A model generated the notes under the pieces. It worked only from the letters and a program-made list of their open reading frames with translations, was not told the DNA's origin and did not search any database. DNA of 8,777 nt from assembly GCA_937862595.1 (NCBI GenBank), contig CALMFL010000116.1, forward strand, positions 1 to 8,777, in the 5' to 3' direction. Positions 1 through 6,417 of this stretch are shown here, in pieces (within the stretch, counting starts at the first letter, position 1; each line of letters opens with the position of its first letter). Source of the DNA: an uncultured Fidelibacterota bacterium. Lineage in GTDB: Bacteria; Fidelibacterota; Fidelibacteria; Fidelibacterales; Fidelibacteraceae. The position numbers were made by a program, and so were the translations under genes.

Positions 1-4
1 CCTC

Positions 5-20
5 CCCCGGGGCTTCGGGG
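5..20. repeat. GC-rich palindromic element cut by the window edge
   Basis: CCCC at 5-8 can pair with GGGG at 9-12 (a self-complementary octamer) or with GGGG at 17-20, giving alternative small hairpins. The neighbouring bases up to about 40 resemble the end of a dispersed intergenic palindrome, but only one side is visible. The element type is unknown. Confidence 0.3.
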
Positions 21-65
21 TCGGTTCGAGATGACAGTGGTTTTTTATGTGAGACTCGTAACGGG

Positions 66-170
66 TAGAAGACAGAAGACGGAAGTCAGAAGGCAGAAGA
101 CAGAAGGCAGAAGTCAGAAGTCAGAAGGCAGAAGGCAGAAGGCAGAAGGCAGAAGGCAGAAGGCAGAATG
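66..170. repeat. Heptanucleotide tandem array, 15 units
   Basis: Fifteen back-to-back 7-bp units run without a gap. The consensus is CAGAAGG, with most variation in the seventh base (G, A or T). The left half mixes variants (CAGAAGA, CAGAAGT, and CGGAAGT at 80-86). The six units from 122 to 163 are identical, and the last unit (164-170) is CAGAATG. Decay on the left and homogeneity on the right suggest recent expansion at the right side by slippage. One strand is almost pure purine. Because 7 is not a multiple of 3, the array reads through all frames and produces a repetitive false peptide on the minus strand. Confidence 0.95.
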
Positions 171-301
171 ATATCCGAACAAGGATCAACGATGTTCGAT
201 ATCCGGACGTCACTTCGCACATCACATATCGTTGGTCGATGTTCATTATTCATGGGGATACCCGATAAGATCGCAAGCAATCTTTTCGCGGCGACCTTGC
301 T

Positions 302-315
302 AATAATTAATTATT
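302..315. repeat. AT-only 14-bp perfect palindrome
   Basis: The bases AATAATTAATTATT are perfectly self-complementary. The palindrome sits about 50 bp past the stop codon of the minus-strand operon. With no G or C it is too weak for a classic terminator. It directly adjoins the ATCTGCG-like words and may be part of the same repeated element. Confidence 0.5.
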
Positions 316-318
316 TTA

Positions 319-344
319 ATCTGCGAAAATCAGCGGGATCTGTG
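319..344. repeat. Three degenerate ATCTGCG-like words, 9-10 bp apart
   Basis: ATCTGCG (319-325), ATCAGCG (329-335) and ATCTGTG (338-344) form a short phased series. The words fit the consensus ATC(A/T)G(C/T)G and fall about one helical turn apart. From memory, similar words occur in intergenic repeats of many unrelated bacterial genomes, so this is more likely a dispersed repeat fragment than an operator. Confidence 0.45.
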
Positions 345-364
345 GATGGATATCGTTCTTATAT

Positions 365-2872
365 TCATCGTTTCTGATAGTTTTTATCCAGCAGTTCGTC
401 GATCCGGACGAACTCATAGCCCTTTTCGCCAAGCTCCGTGATCAGTTCATCCAGGTGAGTGTAGAACTTTTCCGTTCGGGACTCGTCGCTGCCGAGGTGG
501 ATCAGGAGCATGAAGCCGTTCAAGGTGTTCTGTTCCTCGTAGAGCATGACGGACTGATAGATCTCCTCGTTGTCATGATAGCGGGCGCCCATGTCCGGGG
601 TGGTGTAGTCGGTGTGCGAGAGGGTGCCGGGGCTCATGTTAACCAGCGAGAGGCCTTCATGGTAGGTCCAGAGGGCGATATGCTTGTCGTACCATTCATA
701 GGGCGGCAGAAAATAATGCGCGTCTTCCCGGGCGATCCCCCATTGCGCCATCGCGTCGTAATTGTTCCGCAGGTCTTCCTTGAATTCCTGCTCCGTAACG
801 TTCAGGGTGCGCTGAGCGTCCCATTTGTTGTAGAGCAGATGCTTGTCAGAATGCGCGCCCATGTAATTCCCGTTGGCGATCAGCTTTCTTATGACCGGCT
901 TGAACGCGGGATTGCGGTAAAAATCGCCCGTCAGGAAGAAGGATCCCCGGATGCCGTGCGCCGCCAGGGTGTCGGCGATGATCATGCCGCCGTCGGCTTG
1001 ATCGTGGGCCGTGAAAACGAGCGCGATCTGTTTTTTCAAGGGATTCCCGCGGATGATCGCGCCCTGGGCGTCCACGGTCTGAAAGGTCCCGGGCTTGCCG
1101 GATTCCAGGGAAGCCAGGTAGGTGATCAGGCAGGCAGTGCCGTCCATGGTCGGTTCGTTCGTCGAGTAATCGCCGGCATCGTCGTGGTAGACCGCGACAT
1201 CGGACTGAAATTGCGCGTATTCGTCCTCTTCGAGCAGGCGCAGTCCTTTGAGATTGCCGAAGATCGATCCGTAGACCGGACCGTCGACCAGGCCGCCGTC
1301 GGTCGTCATGCCGTAGAGGTAGGAGAGTGAACTGTGCGGGTCGGCGGGATAATCCGCAAAGGGCGGAAATCCGACGATCATGCTGGTCCCCCAGGGATTG
1401 CAGCCGAAGAGCCAGTCCCGCAGCCCCGCTTCCATCTCATCGTAGCGGGTATCGCCGCTCAGCTTTTGATAGAGGGATATCTGCGTCAGCGCCGCCGTCA
1501 CAAAATTATTGGAACACCAGATAAAGGGAATGCCGATGCGGAAGGGATTGTCCTTCCCGCGCCGGTAGATGCGTTCAAGCCCTTCGCGGTATAAGGCGGT
1601 CAGCTCACCGCTTTCCTCAAAATACGGCGCCGAGGCGGCTTCGTAATGGCCGGCATTGAAGAAGGGATACCACTGATAATGGCGCGCGGTGTCGGCGCCC
1701 ATCCAGGGACTGACGGGTTCCATTGCGGCGAACTTCATGACCTCGGTCTTGAAATATTTTTTTCCGTTCAGGCGGTACAGCTCGGCGGCGGCCAGCATCA
1801 TGTCGTCCGCCCAGTTGTCTTCTTCGTAAAAATAGGGTGAGACGCAGGAGGCAGTCTGGCAGGCGCCGGGATACTGCTTTCCGTAGGCATAAGCGAGCTG
1901 GGCGCGCAATTCGAGCGATTCGGCATAGCGGGGGTAGAAGGAGTGGAGCACCTCGGTGCCGATCGCGAAGGCGGAGGAGAATTTGCCGGCGGTCGACGCG
2001 GCGCCCGTCGTACGGTTCTTGTATTGCCGTAATCCCTGTATCTTTCCGTCGCAGAAATAGACCGGGCGGCCTTCCCATGTCTCATGATAGATCACGGAGT
2101 CTTCGGTGGGCAGACGGAATCCGGCATGGTCGCGGTCGTCGGCGATCTGATTGAAAAAACGGTCGGGCGCGGGGTTCATGCGGCAGAGCCAGTCCATGCC
2201 CCATTTGGCCTCGTCGATCACGTCGGGAACGCCGTTCGCGCCGGGCAGTCCGTCCGCATCATAGGCGTCCCGGAAGGAACCCGGGGATTCGCGGTAGGCC
2301 AGCAGCAGCTGGAATACGGCGTTTGCAGAAGTCGCGGTATATTGCAGATAGTCCGTCGCATCGTGCCAGCCGCCGGTCACGTCGATGTGCTCTCCCTCGC
2401 GGCCGGGCTCATAAACGATGAATCCGTCGCGGGTATGGCAGGAGTCGTTCAGATAGGGGTTGAATCCGCAGCGCTGCTGACGCATGTAGCGAAGCAGGAA
2501 ATCAGCGGCGCCGTCATAGACGTCTTCACCGATCAGAAAGGCGGGGGACTGAACGTTCTCCGAACGGATATAGTATTTTCCGGGGGCGTTGAAGCCCGAA
2601 AGATCAAAGCGGTAGGCGGCGGCGAAAGGACCGTAGGCCCCGCAGGAATCGATGGCGCCGCTCTCGAGGACGATCTCGTCCGTGACGGCGTCAACCAGCT
2701 GGAACACCGCGGGATGCGTCTTGTCATCCAGTGAACAGAAGACGATGGTCTTGACGGACTCCGGAAGGTAGCCGAGCCGGTTCACGCGTATCCAGGAACG
2801 GACGGCGGGGGGTTCGGTCAGCTGACAGGATACCGTCAGTATGACAAAAAATAAAAGTGCAAGACGTCTCAT
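365..2872 (-). CDS. GH9 glycoside hydrolase fused to a C-terminal polysaccharide deacetylase (lipoprotein)
   Basis: This 835-aa protein probably cleaves a beta-1,4-linked glycan outside the cytoplasm and may also remove acetyl groups from it. Residues 1-16 form a lipoprotein signal (hydrophobic run, then T-V-S-C with Cys16). Residues 28-115 are a CelD_N-type immunoglobulin-like domain, marked by the typical NRLGY opening. Residues 120-590 are the GH9 (alpha/alpha)6 domain. The GGWHDATDY motif supplies the aspartates Asp171 and Asp174, DPHSS has the conserved His513, and DYSTNEP supplies the likely proton donor Glu573. Residues 613-828 are a NodB/CE4-like domain with an intact HSDKH metal motif (674-678) and a late His792. 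However, motif 1 reads TAHD instead of TFDD, and motif 3 has Leu in place of Arg. The gene overlaps the upstream alkyltransferase gene by 4 bp (ATGA). GH9 assignment is secure; the substrate is unknown. Confidence 0.93.
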   Translation of the reverse strand: MRRLALLFFVILTVSCQLTEPPAVRSWIRVNRLGYLPESVKTIVFCSLDDKTHPAVFQLVDAVTDEIVLESGAIDSCGAYGPFAAAYRFDLSGFNAPGKYYIRSENVQSPAFLIGEDVYDGAADFLLRYMRQQRCGFNPYLNDSCHTRDGFIVYEPGREGEHIDVTGGWHDATDYLQYTATSANAVFQLLLAYRESPGSFRDAYDADGLPGANGVPDVIDEAKWGMDWLCRMNPAPDRFFNQIADDRDHAGFRLPTEDSVIYHETWEGRPVYFCDGKIQGLRQYKNRTTGAASTAGKFSSAFAIGTEVLHSFYPRYAESLELRAQLAYAYGKQYPGACQTASCVSPYFYEEDNWADDMMLAAAELYRLNGKKYFKTEVMKFAAMEPVSPWMGADTARHYQWYPFFNAGHYEAASAPYFEESGELTALYREGLERIYRRGKDNPFRIGIPFIWCSNNFVTAALTQISLYQKLSGDTRYDEMEAGLRDWLFGCNPWGTSMIVGFPPFADYPADPHSSLSYLYGMTTDGGLVDGPVYGSIFGNLKGLRLLEEDEYAQFQSDVAVYHDDAGDYSTNEPTMDGTACLITYLASLESGKPGTFQTVDAQGAIIRGNPLKKQIALVFTAHDQADGGMIIADTLAAHGIRGSFFLTGDFYRNPAFKPVIRKLIANGNYMGAHSDKHLLYNKWDAQRTLNVTEQEFKEDLRNNYDAMAQWGIAREDAHYFLPPYEWYDKHIALWTYHEGLSLVNMSPGTLSHTDYTTPDMGARYHDNEEIYQSVMLYEEQNTLNGFMLLIHLGSDESRTEKFYTHLDELITELGEKGYEFVRIDELLDKNYQKR

Positions 2873-3363
2873 TCAATCCCTTTTTCCATATCTAACAATT
2901 GCTGTTTCAATTTAAGTCCGCCGCGGAATCCCCCGAGCGAGCCGTCCGTCCGGACAACGCGATGGCAGGGCACAATGATCGGGATCGGATTGGCGGACAG
3001 GGCGGTGCCGACGGCGCGGACCGCGTTCGGACTGCCGATCTCCTCCGCGATGGCGGCATAGGTCGAGGTCTTCCCGTAGGGGATGTTCATGCACGCTTTC
3101 CAAACCGCCGTCTCGAAGGGCGTGCCGTGCAGGGTGATCTTCAGATTGAAATGCGGGTCCAGCCCCGAAAAAAAGGTGTCCATTTGCCGCGGAAGATCGG
3201 ACAGGGATCCGTTGAAGAACTTTGTTCCGGGCTCAAGGACCAGGGCGTTCAGCCAGGACCTTTCGATGGGCGCGAACGAAACGGCCACAATGCGCTCTTC
3301 ATGCACGGCAATGTGCAATTTCCCGAAGGGATGATTATAAAATCTCAGGTCTGCGTTTAACAT
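2869..3363 (-). CDS. ogt: Methylated-DNA--protein-cysteine S-methyltransferase (Ogt type)
   Basis: This cytoplasmic suicide repair protein transfers the alkyl group from O6-alkylguanine or O4-alkylthymine in DNA to its own cysteine. At 164 aa it has the normal Ogt length and no AdaA-type regulatory domain. Residues 1-80 are the ribonuclease-like N-terminal domain. The C-terminal DNA-binding and active-site domain starts at about residue 82 (TPFETAVWKA). It contains IPYGKTSTY, the helix-turn-helix with the arginine finger at Arg116 (NAVRAVG), the asparagine hinge Asn125, and the active-site PCHRV with nucleophile Cys133 (codon 2965-2967). All key residues are present. The start lies 29 bp inside the permease gene and has only a weak ribosome binding site, so it may depend on coupled translation. 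Nothing suggests a role linked to its sugar-hydrolase neighbour. Confidence 0.96.
   Translation of the reverse strand: MLNADLRFYNHPFGKLHIAVHEERIVAVSFAPIERSWLNALVLEPGTKFFNGSLSDLPRQMDTFFSGLDPHFNLKITLHGTPFETAVWKACMNIPYGKTSTYAAIAEEIGSPNAVRAVGTALSANPIPIIVPCHRVVRTDGSLGGFRGGLKLKQQLLDMEKGIE
2878..2883 (-). promoter_or_regulatory. Ribosome binding site of the GH9-deacetylase gene
   Basis: Read on the minus strand, AAAGGG stands five bases before the ATG at 2872 and lies inside the end of ogt. It supports this start, which also gives the best lipoprotein signal. Confidence 0.55.
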
Positions 3364-4255
3364 AGTGCTTAATCTCGGTTATAAAAATTCCGGTAAAGAT
3401 CAGAAACATGCCAATATAATGATCTATGGATAATTTTTCATCAAAAAAAAGATAGCCCAGCATGACCGCGACCACGGGTGTCAGATACGCGGACAGGGCC
3501 ATCTTGAAAACGGAAATATGACGCAGAAGATAAAAATAAAGAAAAAACCCGAGGGCGCTGCACAGGATGCCCAGGTACAATTCCGAGAGGAGCATTTTCG
3601 GAGTGAACGCGAAGCCGGGAAGGCCTTCGAAGATCAGGGCGAAGAGGAGCAAAAGGGGCGCGGCGATCAGGAATCCGAAGGTGTTGAGGACGAGCGGGTC
3701 CAGCTCGGCGCCGTCCCGCTTGATGACCACGTTCGGCAGGGCGTTGACGAAGACCGAGAGCAGGATGAGGAAAATGCCCAGCACCCGGGAGCCTTCGGCC
3801 TCCGTGCCGCCGCGGGTATAGAATATTACCACGATCCCCGCAAGCCCGACGATCGTGCCCGCCACTTTTTTTACCGTCAGCGGTTCGCTCTTCGGGATCA
3901 GGATCGATGAAATGATCACGATGGCCAGCGGGAAAAAACTGAACACGATGCTGGCAAGTCCCGAACCGATATGGCCTTGTCCGCTGAAGGCGAACACATG
4001 CGCAAGCGCCATCATGAAAACGCCGTAGAAGACAATGAGCCGGACCTGCTTTTTATTCAGCCTGACCGCGGGGCGTTTGATGAAAAAGACCAGCAGAAAG
4101 ACCAGCGCCGCGATGGACTGACGGATCGCCGCCGCCCAGATGGGGCTTGCCCCTTCCTCAAGAACGATCTTGTTGAACATCCAGGAAGAGCCGAAAAGCA
4201 GGACGTTCACAAAAAAGAGGAGGTAGAGCAGAATGAGCGGTGGCCTAGTGTTCAT
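3335..4255 (-). CDS. EamA/DMT-family transporter, ten membrane helices
   Basis: This 306-aa inner-membrane protein belongs to the drug/metabolite transporter superfamily, whose members usually export or exchange small metabolites such as amino acids or nucleotide sugars. Hydrophobic segments fit ten helices at about 8-28, 36-58, 72-90, 97-119, 129-147, 158-177, 186-208, 222-244, 250-272 and 276-295. They form two EamA repeats of five helices each. The first repeat has the typical GSSWMFNKI and PIWAAAIRQ stretch, and the second ends in YLTPVVAVMLGYLFFDE, a strong hallmark of the family. A basic tail follows. The start is supported by an AAAAGG ribosome binding site six bases upstream. The gene overlaps the upstream metal-binding gene by 11 bp and the downstream ogt by 29 bp. 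The substrate cannot be told from the sequence. Confidence 0.93.
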   Translation of the reverse strand: MNTRPPLILLYLLFFVNVLLFGSSWMFNKIVLEEGASPIWAAAIRQSIAALVFLLVFFIKRPAVRLNKKQVRLIVFYGVFMMALAHVFAFSGQGHIGSGLASIVFSFFPLAIVIISSILIPKSEPLTVKKVAGTIVGLAGIVVIFYTRGGTEAEGSRVLGIFLILLSVFVNALPNVVIKRDGAELDPLVLNTFGFLIAAPLLLLFALIFEGLPGFAFTPKMLLSELYLGILCSALGFFLYFYLLRHISVFKMALSAYLTPVVAVMLGYLFFDEKLSIDHYIGMFLIFTGIFITEIKHYVKRRPEIL

Positions 4256-5090
4256 TCATTGCCTTTTGGAATATGCGGCCGGTCTGCCTGAGGTTTTCCA
4301 GCCAGGATTCATTCAGGGGGTCAAGCGGGATGATGCTGGCGTCGATCTCCTGCGAAATGACCGAGAGCTGTTCAAAGGAGAATTCTTTTTGAATGAAGAG
4401 GATCCGGATCGTGTCCGCTTTGGCCTGTTCGATCAGTTCCGCCAGTTCCTGCGCCGCGGGCGCCTTGTTCTCATGATGGATGCTGACCTGCTGCAGGCCG
4501 TATTCCCGTGAAAAGTAACCCCAGGAGGGGTGGAGGGTCATGAATTTGGCGCCCTGGAGGGAGGCGAACACGCCCCGCAATTCGGCATCCAGATCGTCGA
4601 TATCATTGATCAGCAAGCGGTAATTTTCGTTCAATTCATCCTGTCTTTCGGGATAGAGCCGGCGGAGTTGTTTTACGATCTTTCCGGCGGCCGCCCGCAT
4701 GATCGCCGGCGACAGCCAGATGTGGGAATCGCCCTGCATCAGGTCGGCGGAATCGGCCATCGATACGGTGAGCACGCCGGGGTGATCTTTCAGAAAAGGA
4801 TTGATGTGCATGTTCTCGAAATGAAAATCGGGGTGCCCGTTCCGAACATACAGTTTGCATTCGTGCAGGTCGCGTATCTGCGACGCGCTGGGGGCGTAGG
4901 TAGGCGGCGCGGAGCCGGGCGGGATCATGATCGTGACCGGCGTGCTTTCCCCGGCGATACGTTTCACCAGATAGGCCTGGGGCGGAATGCTGACGCAGAT
5001 CTCGGCCGTCGGGGTGCTGTCGCACGCGGCGGAAAGCAGGGCAAGCGCGAAGAGCGCCGTTCGAATAAGGGGTTGCTTAATGTTTTTCAT
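4245..5090 (-). CDS. ZnuA/TroA-type metal ABC transporter substrate-binding lipoprotein
   Basis: This 281-aa protein resembles cluster A-I solute-binding proteins that capture zinc or manganese for an ABC importer. Residues 1-23 form a lipoprotein signal ending in SAAC (Cys23). The fold markers appear in order: SIPPQAYLVKRIAG (34-47), the PPGSAPPTYAPSASQ loop (57-71), DSHIWLSP with His123, TLHPSWGYFSREYGL with His187, and PLDPL with Asp257. In ordinary ZnuA the loop reads P-H-x-Y/F-E-P and the histidine is the first ligand; here Pro63 takes its place. There is no long His/Asp-rich loop, though His86, His90 and His95 cluster in an unusual place. No ABC permease or ATPase gene lies beside it; the next gene is an EamA permease. 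Zinc is the best guess for the ligand, but metal specificity is uncertain. This is the first gene of the minus-strand operon. Confidence 0.85.
   Translation of the reverse strand: MKNIKQPLIRTALFALALLSAACDSTPTAEICVSIPPQAYLVKRIAGESTPVTIMIPPGSAPPTYAPSASQIRDLHECKLYVRNGHPDFHFENMHINPFLKDHPGVLTVSMADSADLMQGDSHIWLSPAIMRAAAGKIVKQLRRLYPERQDELNENYRLLINDIDDLDAELRGVFASLQGAKFMTLHPSWGYFSREYGLQQVSIHHENKAPAAQELAELIEQAKADTIRILFIQKEFSFEQLSVISQEIDASIIPLDPLNESWLENLRQTGRIFQKAMNEH
4262..4267 (-). promoter_or_regulatory. Ribosome binding site of the EamA permease gene
   Basis: Read on the minus strand, AAAAGG lies six bases before the ATG at 4255, inside the last codons of the metal-binding protein gene. It supports the overlapping start. 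Confidence 0.55.
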
Positions 5091-5148
5091 GTGATATTAT
5101 AATTAAAAAATTTTTATTATTAAATCATTTTGTCTAAATTACCTCCCA
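5091..5148. promoter_or_regulatory. Divergent promoter region, strongly AT-rich
   Basis: This 58-bp gap separates the two divergent operons and has 10 G or C bases out of 58, in sharp contrast to the GC-rich genes. It contains AAAAAATTTTT (5105-5115), a rigid or curved A-tract/T-tract pair. Compared with the Bacteroidota -7 consensus TAnnTTTG, TCATTTTG (5125-5132) on the plus strand and TAATTTAG (5134-5141 read on the minus strand) each miss one base. I found no convincing -33 element for either. Neither flanking gene has a clear Shine-Dalgarno sequence here. The promoter role is inferred mainly from position. Confidence 0.5.
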
Positions 5149-6417
5149 ATGAAACGAAGATCCACATTCCCTGCGCTCATGGCCTTATGGCTGTCCCTCT
5201 CATCCTTTTTGACGGCGGATATCCTCATTCCTATGGACCACCGGCAAAGCAATCATCTCAAAGCCTACGGCATCGCCTATTTCGCCCTTCAGCGGGAGAT
5301 CGATGTGGAATGGATGCTGAATTACCGCGGCGGCTCGTTTTGCATGGGCTCTGCCGAGCTGATCGAAAAAGAGTGTTTGCTCAGGGGCGTAAGCTATGAA
5401 AAGATCGGCAGTGCGGAGCGTGCCGGGATATCGGGGGTGATCGAAGAGAGGAATATGCACATCGTGCTGCTCGAAAAAGCCCCGGAGATCGCCGTTTACA
5501 CGCCCCCGAACACGCTTCCCTGGGACGATGCCGTAACCCTGGCCCTGAGCTATGCGGAGATCCCCTATGAGAAGGTGTACGACCGGGATATCCTGGGCGG
5601 AGACTTGCGGAAATACGACTGGCTGCACCTGCATCACGAGGATTTTACGGGACAGTACGGGAAATTCTACGGTAATTACCGGAATGCCGCCTGGTATATC
5701 AACGAACAGGTGACGCAGGAAAAACTGGCGGCGGAACTGGGATACAAAAAAGTCTCTCAGCTGAAACTTGCCGTTGCGGAAAAGATCAGGGACTTCGTGC
5801 TCAACGGCGGATTTCTCTTTGCCATGTGCGCCGCCACGGATTCGTATGATATCGCCCTTTCCGCCGCGGAGACCGATATTTGCCAGGCGGTGTTCGATCA
5901 CGACGGTCCGGATCCCGGCTATCAGGAAAAGCTGGATTTCGGCCGCACCTTCGCGTTCCGGGATTTCACCCTGAACCCCGACCCCTTTGTCTATGAATTT
6001 TCCGATATTGACGTCCCGCCGAGCTACCTGCCCCTGAGCATCGACCCGGTCAAGGACTATTTTTCCCTTTTCGAGTTTTCCGCCAAATTCGATCCCGTTC
6101 CCTGCATGCTCACCCAAAATCACGAGTCACTGATCAAGGGCTTCATGGGCCAGACGACGTCCTTTAAACGCGACCTTCTGAAAAAGAGCATCGTGATCAT
6201 GGGGGAGACCGCGAATACGGACAGGGTCAAGTATATTCACGGGAATATCGGGAAGGGGACCTTTACCTTCTACGGCGGGCACGATCCCGAGGATTACCGG
6301 CATTATGTGGGGGATCCTCCCACGAATCTCGATCTGCATAAGAACAGTCCCGGCTACCGGCTGATCCTGAACAACATTTTATTCCCCGCGGCAAAAAAAC
6401 AGGAACGAAAGACATAG
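5149..6417 (+). CDS. Secreted class I GATase-like protein (often annotated 'asparagine synthetase B' in Bacteroidota)
   Basis: This 422-aa protein has an N-terminal signal peptide (cleavage likely near residue 23), so it should act in the periplasm or outside the cell. From memory, close relatives in Bacteroidota carry the name asparagine synthetase B. That name is not supported: there is no N-terminal Cys-type glutaminase domain, no ATP-binding SGGxDS motif, and the protein is exported. Visible landmarks are IPMDHRQSNHLKAYGIAY (27-44), YDWLHLHHEDFTG (156-168), GGFLFAMCAATDS (220-232) with Cys227 at a nucleophile-elbow-like position, and a C-terminal GKGTFTFYGGHDPEDYRH (368-385) followed by GYRLILNNILFP. 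The last two resemble the Cys and His regions of class I glutamine amidotransferase-like folds. True function is unknown. It is the first gene of the plus-strand block. Confidence 0.8.
   Translation: MKRRSTFPALMALWLSLSSFLTADILIPMDHRQSNHLKAYGIAYFALQREIDVEWMLNYRGGSFCMGSAELIEKECLLRGVSYEKIGSAERAGISGVIEERNMHIVLLEKAPEIAVYTPPNTLPWDDAVTLALSYAEIPYEKVYDRDILGGDLRKYDWLHLHHEDFTGQYGKFYGNYRNAAWYINEQVTQEKLAAELGYKKVSQLKLAVAEKIRDFVLNGGFLFAMCAATDSYDIALSAAETDICQAVFDHDGPDPGYQEKLDFGRTFAFRDFTLNPDPFVYEFSDIDVPPSYLPLSIDPVKDYFSLFEFSAKFDPVPCMLTQNHESLIKGFMGQTTSFKRDLLKKSIVIMGETANTDRVKYIHGNIGKGTFTFYGGHDPEDYRHYVGDPPTNLDLHKNSPGYRLILNNILFPAAKKQERKT

Larger units (their letters stand above)
1..364. other. Non-coding, repeat-filled intergenic region
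   Basis: No credible gene lies here. The two small reading frames that cross it (one on each strand) are products of the repeats; the minus-strand frame encodes only a monotonous Ser-Ala-Phe-Cys-Leu-Leu pattern. The segment lies downstream of the glycoside hydrolase gene, which ends at 365. From left to right it holds a GC-rich palindromic edge (about 5-30), a purine-rich heptamer array (66-170), degenerate words of the TTCGATATC type (about 171-250), an AT palindrome (302-315) and three ATCTGCG-like words (319-344). I see no good intrinsic terminator for the minus-strand operon. The only GC-containing inverted repeat near its end (273-277 with 296-300) has a 5-bp stem and a long loop. Confidence 0.75.

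Noticed and set aside
66..170. CRISPR array
   Set aside because: The units are 7 bp and directly adjacent, with no spacers and no cas genes nearby.
86..280. Small minus-strand frame with a repeated Ser-Ala-Phe-Cys-Leu-Leu pattern
   Set aside because: The peptide is a direct reading of the 7-bp tandem array and has no sign of selection as a protein.
455..1330. 291-codon open frame on the plus strand
   Set aside because: It lies entirely antisense to the GH9-deacetylase gene, whose domain motifs are clear. Its translation has no recognisable motif and arises from the GC-rich codon bias.
2084..2734. 216-codon open frame on the plus strand
   Set aside because: It is antisense to the N-terminal part of the GH9 gene and has no family features.
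365..5090. Polysaccharide utilisation locus or defence island
   Set aside because: There is no SusC/SusD pair, sugar regulator, nuclease, helicase, transposase or integrase in the window. One fused hydrolase is not enough to claim either.
5200..6123. 307-codon open frame on the minus strand
   Set aside because: It is antisense to the secreted 422-aa gene, which has a signal peptide and family motifs. The frame shows no domain.
5149..6417. True asparagine synthetase B
   Set aside because: The protein is exported and lacks the Cys2 glutaminase domain and the ATP pyrophosphatase motif.
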